Source of the DNA: Chitinophaga pinensis | GTDB lineage: Bacteria > Bacteroidota > Bacteroidia > UKL13-3 | Length of the DNA stretch: 9,040 nt | Direction: 5' to 3' | Assembly: GCA_943323675.2 (NCBI GenBank) | Contig: CALPIR020000090.1 | Span: 1-9,040 of the forward strand | Part shown: piece by piece, positions 1-6,573 of the stretch | How the letters are laid out: each line of letters begins with the position of its first letter | Numbering within the stretch: position 1 is the first letter of the stretch | The notes under the pieces: generated by a model | What the model saw: only the letters and a program-made list of their open reading frames with translations | Databases searched by the model: none | Told to the model about the DNA's origin: nothing | Made by a program: the position numbers and the translations under genes

Positions 1-154
1 AAACATGGTAGCGCAAATGGATGCTGAAGGTTTTGGCTCTTGCACCAATACCGGAGCTTGTGAGGCTGAGTGCCCTAAAGGTATTTCAATTAGCAATATT
101 GCTCGAATGAACCGCGATTTTATTGGCACCCAATTATCTATGCAAAAAGTATAA
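1..154 (+). CDS. sdhB: Succinate dehydrogenase/fumarate reductase iron-sulfur subunit, C-terminal fragment
   Basis: Only the last 50 codons plus TAA are present (frame starts at base 2); the 5' part lies outside the window. The tail carries C-x5-C-x3-C-P-K-G, with cysteines encoded at 41-43, 59-61 and 71-73. This is the pattern at the C-terminus of SdhB/FrdB. By family knowledge the first two cysteines bind the [3Fe-4S] cluster and the third, before proline, the [4Fe-4S] cluster. The following ISISNIARMNRDF helix is typical of Bacteroidota members. The subunit passes electrons from the flavoprotein subunit to the membrane cytochrome b and quinone. The gene should be the last of its operon, because a strong intrinsic terminator follows 26 bases after the stop. 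Succinate oxidation versus fumarate reduction cannot be told from this fragment. Confidence 0.85.
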   Translation, partial: NMVAQMDAEGFGSCTNTGACEAECPKGISISNIARMNRDFIGTQLSMQKV

Positions 155-180
155 TTAAGGCTGCTTAAAATAGTTTAATC

Positions 181-217
181 AAAATCCCGTTAACTTTGTG
201 TTAGCGGGATTTTTTTT
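181..217 (+). terminator. Intrinsic terminator after the sdhB-like gene
   Basis: AAAATCCCGTTAAC (181-194) pairs with GTTAGCGGGATTTT (200-213) around a 5-nt loop. This gives a 14-bp stem with one T-G wobble, followed by an uninterrupted T run to 217. It is a textbook rho-independent terminator for the plus strand. Its 3' T-tract is shared with the start of the next promoter. Confidence 0.92.
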
Positions 218-249
218 GTGCAACCTTATTCCATTTTTTTTTATCTTTA
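216..249 (+). promoter_or_regulatory. Bacteroidota-type promoter of the T9SS type B cargo gene
   Basis: TTG (216-218) serves as a -33 element and TATCTTTA (242-249) as a -7 element, one base off TAnnTTTG. The 23-bp spacing is at the long end of what is seen in Bacteroidota. Transcription would start about 5-8 bases downstream, only about ten bases before the ATG at 264, so the leader would be very short. The -33 element sits at the end of the sdhB terminator's T run. Confidence 0.55.
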
Positions 250-263
250 CCACACGCAACAGC

Positions 264-2936
264 ATGAACTATATTCTACTCGTACGCAAATATTTCCTTG
301 TTTTAATATTGACGCTTGCATCAATTACAAGTTTTGCAACACACTATCGTGCGGGAGAAATATTGTATGAACACATTACAGACAGGAGATATAGAATTAC
401 TGCAATTTCTTATACCGACCCTGCTTCTTTAGCTGACCCATCAACCATTGAAATTGAAATAAAATTTGGTGACGGTTCTTCTGAAAAAATTGGTAGAACC
501 ACAAGAACAGTTTTGTCAAACCGTGTGGTGCAAAATGTATATGTTGTTACACACGAGTTTAGGGTTGATGGTACATACACCATAAGTTACTATGACCAAA
601 ACAGGGTTAATGGTATCATTAATATAAACCTTGGCAATACCGAGTACGTTCCGTTTTATGTAGAAACGCAACTTAAGGTTAACCAAAGCATGGGGCCCAA
701 TAGATCGCCAATTTTAACAAAACCACCAATTGATAATGGTTGTGTTGAGAAACCTTATTTTCATAATCCTGCTGCGTATGATCCTGATGGGGATAGTTTA
801 ACGTTTCAACTTACATCACCCAAACAAAATACTGGTGAGGTTGTGCCAAATTATAGCGACCCTGAAGCCATTAATAATTTATTTGAAATAGGATTAAACA
901 ATGGGCAATTAAAATGGAACGCTCCTCCTAGGATAGGTATTTATAATATTGCCATCTTAATTAAAGAATTTCGTAAGGGTATTTTAGTGGGTTATGTGGT
1001 GCGCGATATGCAAATTTTTATTGATAGGTGTACCAATATGCCTCCCGTTGTGCAAGACATAGCAAGTGGTTGTGTGGTAGTGGGTGATTCAATTTCGCGT
1101 ATTGTTTCTGCAAATGAATCTGATGGAGGACAACGGGTTTCGCTACATGGATTTGGTGGTCCGTTTTCTGTTGATAATAAAGCAATATTCTCTCCTAATC
1201 CGGCAATAGGTTTAGGTTCTGTATCAACCCAATTTAAATGGAAACCATCTTGTAATCAAATTCGTTATCGCCCTTGGCAAGTAATATTTGAGGCAAGAGA
1301 CGATCAAGTTACATCGCCTGCTGTAAACCAAAATTCTTTTTTTGTACAGGTTATTGGTCCTGCTGTGATAAACGTTAAGACCAAGCAAATTAACAATGGT
1401 TTTCAACTTACATGGAACAGAGATACATGTGGTTTGGTAGGAGAGTACCGCATTTACAGAAGAATTGATAGCAGCAATTGGAATCCGGGTGCTTGCGAAA
1501 CAGGTGTTCCAGCCTACACTGGTTTTAAATTGCTTACAGCCATTAAAACATTAAACAACCCTAACCCAACAGCTTATTATGATGATAACAGCGGTAAAGG
1601 TTTATCTCCACTGGTTAGGTATTGTTACCGCATAGTAGTGGTTTACCCGCCTCGCAGTGCCACAGGTCAAATTATTTTTTCTGATATTTCTGAAAGTATT
1701 GCCTCTATAGAAGTGTGCGATAATATTATTTTATCAAGCCCTGTAATTACAAAAGTTAGTGTAAGTAATACATCAACCACACAGGGGAAAATAGATTTGG
1801 CATATGTTACACCCAAAGTGGTAGATACAGCAGTTTATGTAAAACCATACCGCATTGTATTAAGGCGAAAAGCCACAACAGAAAATGCTTATACCACATT
1901 GGTAGCATACAACTACAACGCTTATAGTGAAATGCTTGATGGCACATTTACAGATTCTCTTTTAAATACCACCCAAAATCAATACCAATACACGGTTGAT
2001 TTTTGGGCTACAGTAAACGATACTTTTCGGTATGTATCTGGAAGTAGGATTGCAACATCTATTAAAAATACCATTTACAGTACAGACAGGACTAATATAT
2101 TATCGTGGAATGTTGATGTGCCTTGGGTTAACGATAGTTTTACAGTGTACCGTAAAAATACTTTGAACGTGTTTGATAGTATAGGAACTACCACTCAAAA
2201 TCAATTTAAAGATACTGGATTAATTAACAATGTAGCTTATTGTTATTTGGTAAAATCTATTGGCGATTACAGTATTTTCAACAATGAATTTACCACCATA
2301 AACTATTCGCAAGAAATATGCGGAACCCCAATTGATACAGTAAAACCTTGTGCACCGCAGCTGTTGGTCACACCACCATGTAATGTATTAGGCGAGTACC
2401 GTAATTATTTAACTTGGATCCCCAATCAACCTTGTGCCCCTGATGTGGTTAAATACCGCGTGTACCACAAACAATTACTTACCGATAGTTATATGATGTT
2501 GGCAGAGTTAAGCAACAATCAATTTAATTATATTGATGATAGGGTTGAACTTAAACTTTCAATATCTGGATGTTACTATGTGTCAGGTATCGATTCTGCT
2601 GGTAACGAAAGCGATGCCACTAATTTGGTTTGCATAGAAAATTGTCCTACGTACGATATACCAAACGTATTTACACCTAATGCAGATAACTTTAATGATA
2701 CGCTTTATCCTTTCCCTTACAGGTTTGTTACAGGTATTGATATGGTAATATATAATAGGTGGGGAACTCAGGTTTATACCACTAAAAATATAGATATATT
2801 ATGGAATGGTAAAGACCAACAAACAGGAATAGATTGTCCGGATGGGATTTACTACTACATTTGTGAAGTATACGAAACGTACCTAGATGGCATTAGAAAT
2901 CGCAACATTAGAGGGACAGTTCAAATAATAAGATAA
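264..2936 (+). CDS. Large secreted multi-domain protein with T9SS type B (CHU_C) sorting domain
   Basis: This 890-residue protein opens with a Sec signal peptide: basic R8-K9, hydrophobic core 10-22, probable cleavage after S23-F24-A25. Residues about 30-115 look PKD-like (FGDGS at 68-72, then GTYTISYYD). A DPDGD motif at 173-177 recalls calcium-binding cadherin-like folds. Several fibronectin-III-like modules follow at roughly 375-490, 600-690 and 695-790, the last ending in the typical CYYVSGIDSAGNES. Residues 794-890 form the type B T9SS sorting domain: IPNVFTPNADNFND, then YNRWG, WNGK and CPDGIYYY. The protein should cross the outer membrane through the T9SS and be released or surface-attached; adhesion or gliding roles are inference only. 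It has 18 cysteines, consistent with disulfides outside the cytoplasm. I chose ATG 264 because an upstream in-frame GTG (198) lies inside the sdhB terminator and would bury the signal peptide. No catalytic domain is recognisable. Confidence 0.9.
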   Translation: MNYILLVRKYFLVLILTLASITSFATHYRAGEILYEHITDRRYRITAISYTDPASLADPSTIEIEIKFGDGSSEKIGRTTRTVLSNRVVQNVYVVTHEFRVDGTYTISYYDQNRVNGIININLGNTEYVPFYVETQLKVNQSMGPNRSPILTKPPIDNGCVEKPYFHNPAAYDPDGDSLTFQLTSPKQNTGEVVPNYSDPEAINNLFEIGLNNGQLKWNAPPRIGIYNIAILIKEFRKGILVGYVVRDMQIFIDRCTNMPPVVQDIASGCVVVGDSISRIVSANESDGGQRVSLHGFGGPFSVDNKAIFSPNPAIGLGSVSTQFKWKPSCNQIRYRPWQVIFEARDDQVTSPAVNQNSFFVQVIGPAVINVKTKQINNGFQLTWNRDTCGLVGEYRIYRRIDSSNWNPGACETGVPAYTGFKLLTAIKTLNNPNPTAYYDDNSGKGLSPLVRYCYRIVVVYPPRSATGQIIFSDISESIASIEVCDNIILSSPVITKVSVSNTSTTQGKIDLAYVTPKVVDTAVYVKPYRIVLRRKATTENAYTTLVAYNYNAYSEMLDGTFTDSLLNTTQNQYQYTVDFWATVNDTFRYVSGSRIATSIKNTIYSTDRTNILSWNVDVPWVNDSFTVYRKNTLNVFDSIGTTTQNQFKDTGLINNVAYCYLVKSIGDYSIFNNEFTTINYSQEICGTPIDTVKPCAPQLLVTPPCNVLGEYRNYLTWIPNQPCAPDVVKYRVYHKQLLTDSYMMLAELSNNQFNYIDDRVELKLSISGCYYVSGIDSAGNESDATNLVCIENCPTYDIPNVFTPNADNFNDTLYPFPYRFVTGIDMVIYNRWGTQVYTTKNIDILWNGKDQQTGIDCPDGIYYYICEVYETYLDGIRNRNIRGTVQIIR
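2834..2863 (+). promoter_or_regulatory. Putative internal promoter for ribE
   Basis: TTG (2834-2836), a 19-bp spacer and TACATTTG (2856-2863) match the Bacteroidota consensus TTG-N19-TAnnTTTG exactly. The site lies inside the sorting-domain codons of the upstream gene. Transcription would begin near 2869, leaving a leader of about 70 nt before ribE. This would let riboflavin synthase be expressed apart from the secreted protein. Support is sequence match and position only. Confidence 0.45.
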
Positions 2937-2940
2937 AAAC

Positions 2941-3534
2941 GTGTTTACAGGAATTATAGAACAACTTGGTAACGTTACCAACATACAAGCAGAGGGTACC
3001 AATAAACATTTTACCATTACCGCTCCTTTTACAAACGAATTAAAAATAGACCAAAGTGTTGCGCACAATGGCGTTTGTTTAACCGTGGTTGATATACAAA
3101 ATAACCAATATACAGTTACAGCCATAGACGAAACTTTACAAAAAACCAATTTAAATGATTTGGTGGTAGGTGATGTGGTAAATTTAGAACGTTGTATGCC
3201 TGCTAATGGTAGGTTTGATGGGCATATTGTACAAGGTCATGTAGACGGAACAGCCAGCTGTTTATCTGTTAAGGATGAAGATGGAAGTTGGTTGTTTAGT
3301 TTCAAGTTGGCTCAACCTGAAAATGCCAAATACATTGTAAACAAAGGTTCTATTTGTATTAACGGAATTAGTTTAACCGTTGTAAATTGTGTAGGTGATA
3401 ATTTTTCTGTGGCTATTATTCCTTACACCTATGAGCACACAAACCTGCACAGTGTAAAACTTGGAACAACTGTAAATATTGAATACGATATAGTAGGCAA
3501 GTATATTGCTAAGATGTTAGGCAATAGAGGATAG
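2941..3534 (+). CDS. ribE: Riboflavin synthase (alpha subunit)
   Basis: The enzyme converts two 6,7-dimethyl-8-ribityllumazine molecules into riboflavin plus a pyrimidinedione, the last step of riboflavin synthesis in the cytoplasm. The 197-residue length is usual for the family. It begins with the diagnostic MFTGIIEQLG and has two lumazine-binding repeats. The first carries NGVCLTV (43-49), with C46 at the position of E. coli C48. The second carries INGISLTV, with S144, and GHIVQGHVDGT supplies H100. These three match the known catalytic or ligand residues. The start is GTG, fixed by the family N-terminus. The gene lies 4 bp after the stop of the secreted-protein gene, so it may be co-transcribed or translationally coupled with it; an internal promoter at 2834-2863 is the alternative. 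No other rib gene is in the window. Confidence 0.95.
   Translation: MFTGIIEQLGNVTNIQAEGTNKHFTITAPFTNELKIDQSVAHNGVCLTVVDIQNNQYTVTAIDETLQKTNLNDLVVGDVVNLERCMPANGRFDGHIVQGHVDGTASCLSVKDEDGSWLFSFKLAQPENAKYIVNKGSICINGISLTVVNCVGDNFSVAIIPYTYEHTNLHSVKLGTTVNIEYDIVGKYIAKMLGNRG
3504..3526 (+). other. Hairpin at the 3' end of ribE
   Basis: TATTGCTAA (3504-3512) pairs with TTAG-g-CAATA (3517-3526) around GATG, giving nine pairs and one bulged G. It sits over the last codons of ribE, ahead of the convergent gene at 3576. No direct T run follows; only an AT-rich stretch appears some 15 bases later. A terminator role is therefore weakly supported. The 3535-3575 gap holds nothing else I can recognise. Confidence 0.25.
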
Positions 3535-3575
3535 TAAGTATTTTAAGTTATTTATTGCGGGGGTTGATTTCTACA

Positions 3576-4766
3576 TCAAATTCCTAACTCTTCCAAGGCC
3601 AACCAAGCCATTAATCCTGAACCAATTTCCAATGCTGCTTCATCAATATTAAATGTGGGTGTATGCACACTAGAGGTTATTCCTTTTGCTTCGTTGCGCA
3701 CCCCTAAACGATAAAATGTTGCAGGCACTTCTTGGCTGTAAAATGCAAAGTCTTCTGCGGCCATCCAAATATCTAAATCAACAACTTGGTCTTCTCCTAA
3801 ATAAGCAATGGCTGCTTGCTTGGCACGGCTAGTTACTTCTGGGTTGTTTTTTAAAAACGGATAGCCATGGTGTATATCAAAATCACAACTTCCACCCATG
3901 CTTTCTGCAATACCCTCCGCCAATTTTTTCATTTTTTGATGCGCTTCTGCACGCCATTTTTCGTTCATGGTGCGGAAAGTTCCTTCCATTTTTACCTCAT
4001 TAGGAATTACGTTGGTTGCGCCATTAGCAATTACTTTTCCAAAAGATAATACACAAGGTATTGCGGGGTTTGCCATGCGGCTTACCAATTGTTGTAAAGA
4101 GGTAATGATATGTGCAGAAATTAAAACAGGATCGATATTTAAATGAGGCATGGCTCCATGACCGCCTTTGCCTTTTACGGTTACATAAATTTCATCAGTA
4201 GAAGCCATGTACAAACCACTACGAAAACCAACAGTACCAACAGGTAAAAGTGGCATTACGTGTTGGCCAATCATGCTGTGTACATCTGGGTTTTTAAGCA
4301 CACCTTCTTTAATCATTAAGCTTGCACCACCGGGTAGTTTTTCTTCTCCTGGTTGAAACACCAATTTTATAGTTCCTTCAAACGATGTTTTAATTTCGTT
4401 TAAAATTTGTGCTGCACCAAGTAAACAGCTTGTGTGTACATCATGTCCGCAAGCATGCATAACACCTGAATGAATAGATTTATAGGGTACATCGTTTTGC
4501 TCATCAATTGGCAATGCATCTATATCACCGCGTAATGCAACAGTTTTGCTATCGGGGTTATTGCCTTTAATTAAAGCCACTAAACCTGTATTTGCCATAG
4601 GTGTTACATCAGTAATGCCCATATTGTTTAGCTGTTGTAAAACATACTTTTGGGTGTTGTATTCCTCAAAACTCAACTCAGGATTTTGGTGCAAGTGGTG
4701 TCTGATTTCAACAATTTCTTTGCTGTGTTTTTGTGCTAATTGTTTGATGTGCGCTACCGATATCAT
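3576..4766 (-). CDS. M20D-family amidohydrolase (N-acyl-amino-acid/hippurate hydrolase-like)
   Basis: This 396-residue protein has the length and motifs of the M20D metallopeptidase family, which hydrolyses N-acyl amino acids such as hippurate, N-acetyl amino acids or indole-acetyl conjugates. RHHLHQNPELSFEE (22-35) is the family N-terminal signature. Metal ligands are C106 and H108 (HACGHD), E142 (QPGEE), H169 (GQHV) and H368 (HTP). E141 is the expected general base. GKGGHGAMPH (199-208) marks the dimerisation/lid domain inserted between the catalytic halves. MAAEDF (335-340) is another conserved segment. There is no signal peptide, so it should be cytoplasmic. The ATG at 4766 fits the family start. 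It diverges from pyrD and converges on ribE, so no operon partner suggests the substrate. The family call is firm; the specificity is unknown. Confidence 0.92.
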   Translation of the reverse strand: MISVAHIKQLAQKHSKEIVEIRHHLHQNPELSFEEYNTQKYVLQQLNNMGITDVTPMANTGLVALIKGNNPDSKTVALRGDIDALPIDEQNDVPYKSIHSGVMHACGHDVHTSCLLGAAQILNEIKTSFEGTIKLVFQPGEEKLPGGASLMIKEGVLKNPDVHSMIGQHVMPLLPVGTVGFRSGLYMASTDEIYVTVKGKGGHGAMPHLNIDPVLISAHIITSLQQLVSRMANPAIPCVLSFGKVIANGATNVIPNEVKMEGTFRTMNEKWRAEAHQKMKKLAEGIAESMGGSCDFDIHHGYPFLKNNPEVTSRAKQAAIAYLGEDQVVDLDIWMAAEDFAFYSQEVPATFYRLGVRNEAKGITSSVHTPTFNIDEAALEIGSGLMAWLALEELGI

Positions 4767-4805
4767 ACCTCAAATTAAAGCTATTCCATTGGTTCAAGCA
4801 AATAC

Positions 4806-4823
4806 AATAACCAACTGGTTATT
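4806..4823. promoter_or_regulatory. Perfect 8-bp dyad, operator candidate
   Basis: AATAACCA (4806-4813) and TGGTTATT (4816-4823) are exact inverted repeats around AC. The site lies between the divergent amidohydrolase and pyrD genes, 40 bp from the amidohydrolase start codon. This is a common layout for an operator bound by a dimeric regulator. No regulator gene is nearby. Confidence 0.4.
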
Positions 4824-4841
4824 ATCCGTAAATATGCGGAT
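4824..4841. promoter_or_regulatory. Second abutting dyad
   Basis: ATCCGTA (4824-4830) and TATGCGGAT (ending 4841) form a 7-pair hairpin (six Watson-Crick pairs and one wobble) with loop AATA. It starts on the base right after the 4806-4823 dyad. It could be a tandem operator or a structured RNA element. No T run follows it, so it does not look like a terminator. Confidence 0.3.
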
Positions 4842-4856
4842 GTGGATTAAAAACAC

Positions 4857-4886
4857 TTTGGGCATCAACCCAAATTAATAATTTTG
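4857..4886 (+). promoter_or_regulatory. pyrD promoter with embedded dyad
   Basis: TTTG (4857-4860), an 18-bp spacer and TAATTTTG (4879-4886) match the Bacteroidota promoter consensus fully. Transcription would start about 4892-4895, some 15 bases before the GTG at 4908. The -33 element belongs to an inverted repeat, TTTGGG (4857-4862) and CCCAAA (4869-4874) around CATCAA, which could be an operator overlapping the promoter. Confidence 0.7.
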
Positions 4887-4907
4887 CCTCCATCAATAAT
4901 TACTGCA

Positions 4908-5927
4908 GTGTACAAACTTTTAGTTAAACTACTTTTTTTAATGCCTGCCGAAACGGCTCATTACTTTACATTAAATGTGCTTCATGTTATTCAAAAAATA
5001 CCAGGTGTATATGGTTTGATGCGCAGCATTAACTTTGTTAAAAATGAAGTAAAATTTGTAGGCATTACTTTCCCAAATAGGGTAGGATTAGCTGCAGGGT
5101 TTGATAAAAATGCCAAATACTTAAGGGAGTTTCAATCTATGGGGTTCGGATTTGTAGAGATAGGTACTGTAACTCCACTGGCACAACCTGGTAATGATAA
5201 ACCACGTTTATTTCGATTAATAAAAGATGAAGCCATAATTAACCGTATGGGTTTTAATAACGATGGGGTAGATGTAGTGGTTGAGCGTTTAAAAAACAGA
5301 CCCAAGGATCTGATAGTGGGTGGTAATATTGGTAAAAATAAAGTAACACCAAATGAAAACGCACAACGCGATTACGAAATTTGTTTCGAGAAATTATATG
5401 ATGTGGTTGATTATTTTGTAGTCAATGTAAGTTCGCCTAATACCCCAAACCTACGTGCTTTGCAAGATAAAGAACCTTTAACTAAAATTTTATCTTCATT
5501 AATAAGCATGCGTAATGGTTTTATACTTCAAGGTAAAATAGCCAAACCCGTGTTGTTAAAAATAGCCCCCGATTTAACGGCCGAGCAATTAAATGATTTG
5601 GTTGATATAGTTAGAGATACCCAAATTGAAGGTGTTGTTGCAACCAATACCACCATTAGTCGTGAAGGCTTGTTGGCATCAAAAACACAAATAGCGCAAA
5701 TTGGTGCAGGCGGTTTAAGCGGAAAAATATTGTTTAATCATGCTACGGAAGTTCTATCACATTTACATCAAAAAAGTAATGGTACTATTCCATTAATTGG
5801 CGTAGGTGGAATTGATAGCGCTGATAAGGCTGAACAAAAAATGAAAGCCGGAGCCACTTTGATACAATTGTATACAGGGTTTATTTATAAAGGACCTCGG
5901 TTGGTAAAAGACATTGCAAAATTATAA
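4908..5927 (+). CDS. pyrD: Dihydroorotate dehydrogenase (quinone), class 2
   Basis: This enzyme oxidises dihydroorotate to orotate in pyrimidine synthesis, passing electrons through FMN to membrane quinone. With GTG 4908 the product is 339 residues. Its N-terminal YKLLVKLLFLMPAETAHYFT matches class 2 enzymes, whose N-terminal helices attach to the membrane and form the quinone tunnel. AAGFDKN holds K67. The catalytic loop NVSSPNTPNLR gives N173, the serine base S176 and N178; serine rather than cysteine marks class 2. KIAPDL gives K218, TNTT lies at 246-249, and GVGGID (298-303) and YTGFIYKGP form the FMN phosphate site. An in-frame TTG at 4884 would extend the protein by eight residues, but it lies inside the -7 element and cannot be on the transcript. 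The gene stands alone, away from other pyr genes. Confidence 0.95.
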   Translation: MYKLLVKLLFLMPAETAHYFTLNVLHVIQKIPGVYGLMRSINFVKNEVKFVGITFPNRVGLAAGFDKNAKYLREFQSMGFGFVEIGTVTPLAQPGNDKPRLFRLIKDEAIINRMGFNNDGVDVVVERLKNRPKDLIVGGNIGKNKVTPNENAQRDYEICFEKLYDVVDYFVVNVSSPNTPNLRALQDKEPLTKILSSLISMRNGFILQGKIAKPVLLKIAPDLTAEQLNDLVDIVRDTQIEGVVATNTTISREGLLASKTQIAQIGAGGLSGKILFNHATEVLSHLHQKSNGTIPLIGVGGIDSADKAEQKMKAGATLIQLYTGFIYKGPRLVKDIAKL

Positions 5928-5941
5928 ATCAACAAACTAAC

Positions 5942-6391
5942 TTAAACCAAACCACGTGCAATCTCTCTTGTGATGTCACGTTTCTTAATGTCTTCTCGTT
6001 TATCAAAACTTTTCTTACCCTGTGCTACGGCTATTTCTATTTTAGCATAACCCGATTCTGATAAATATAATTTAGTGGCAATAATGGTAAATCCTTTTTC
6101 TATTGCCTTAACTTTTATTTTCTTGAGTTCAGCGCGTTTTAATAAAAGTTTGCGCACACGCAATGGATCGTGGTTGTAGTAGGAGCCTTGTTTCCATACA
6201 CTGATGTGCATATTGCGTATAAATAGCTCGCCATCTTTAATAAAACAAAATGCATCTGTAATGTTAACATGGCCTTCACGTATCGATTTTATTTCGGTTC
6301 CGGTAAGCACCATACCTGCTGTGTATTTTTGCACCATGTGGTACTCAAATCCAGCACGTCTGTTAACTATATGTATTTGGTTCTTCTCCAT
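5942..6391 (-). CDS. smpB: SsrA-binding protein SmpB
   Basis: SmpB binds tmRNA and carries it to stalled ribosomes for trans-translation, which tags the unfinished protein and frees the ribosome. The 149 residues are within the usual size. It shows the N-terminal IHIVNRRAGFEY, the GTEIKSIREG motif (31-40), the NHDPLRVRKLLL segment (73-84) and the basic C-terminal tail GKKSFDKREDIKKRD (125-139). By family knowledge that tail enters the empty mRNA channel. The ATG at 6391 matches the family N-terminus and lies 10 bases after a perfect -7 element. Its stop is 14 bp from the pyrD stop, convergent, with no terminator visible between. The tmRNA gene ssrA is not in this window. The gene lies downstream of the epimerase on the same strand, but has its own promoter. 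Confidence 0.96.
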   Translation of the reverse strand: MEKNQIHIVNRRAGFEYHMVQKYTAGMVLTGTEIKSIREGHVNITDAFCFIKDGELFIRNMHISVWKQGSYYNHDPLRVRKLLLKRAELKKIKVKAIEKGFTIIATKLYLSESGYAKIEIAVAQGKKSFDKREDIKKRDITREIARGLV

Positions 6392-6401
6392 GTTAGGGCT
6401 T

Positions 6402-6433
6402 CAAATGTAGTAAATATGCGGCTTATCGACTAA
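6402..6433 (-). promoter_or_regulatory. smpB promoter
   Basis: On the minus strand TACATTTG (plus 6402-6409) is a perfect TAnnTTTG -7 box ending 10 bases before the smpB ATG. Upstream by 20 bp is TTAG (plus 6430-6433), one base off TTTG. The predicted transcript has a leader of only a few bases. Confidence 0.6.
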
Positions 6434-6534
6434 GGTTTAACCTAATTTAATCAATTGGAGCGTTTTAAAAGCGAATACATTGAATCAGTTGGGTTAAATC
6501 GCGCTTTATTAATTGTTATTGGTACACTACTAAT

Positions 6535-6573
6535 ATGCAATTGCATGGTCGGTACAGCCTTAAAATGCTGTAC
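6535..6573. repeat. Palindrome and inverted repeat between the epimerase gene and smpB
   Basis: ATGCAATTGCAT (6535-6546) is a perfect 12-bp palindrome. Six bases on, GTACAGC (6552-6558) and GCTGTAC (6567-6573) are perfect inverted repeats with an 8-bp loop that spans the epimerase stop codon. Neither is followed by a T run on the minus strand, so a classic intrinsic terminator is not supported. They may form 3'-end structure or a protein-binding site. The rest of the 6392-6559 gap holds only the smpB promoter. Confidence 0.35.

Noticed and set aside
198..263. N-terminal extension of the T9SS type B gene to GTG 198
   Set aside because: The GTG is inside the terminator loop and stem and upstream of the likely promoter -7 box; the extension would place 22 residues ahead of a normal signal peptide.
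4799..4806. Minus-strand TGTATTTG as a -7 box for the amidohydrolase
   Set aside because: It has one mismatch at a conserved base and no TTG at a usable distance upstream, so I do not list it as a promoter, although its position is plausible.
4546..4878. Plus-strand open frame of 110 codons opposite the amidohydrolase
   Set aside because: It is antisense to a strongly conserved metallohydrolase and shows no family features; it is a shadow of the real gene.
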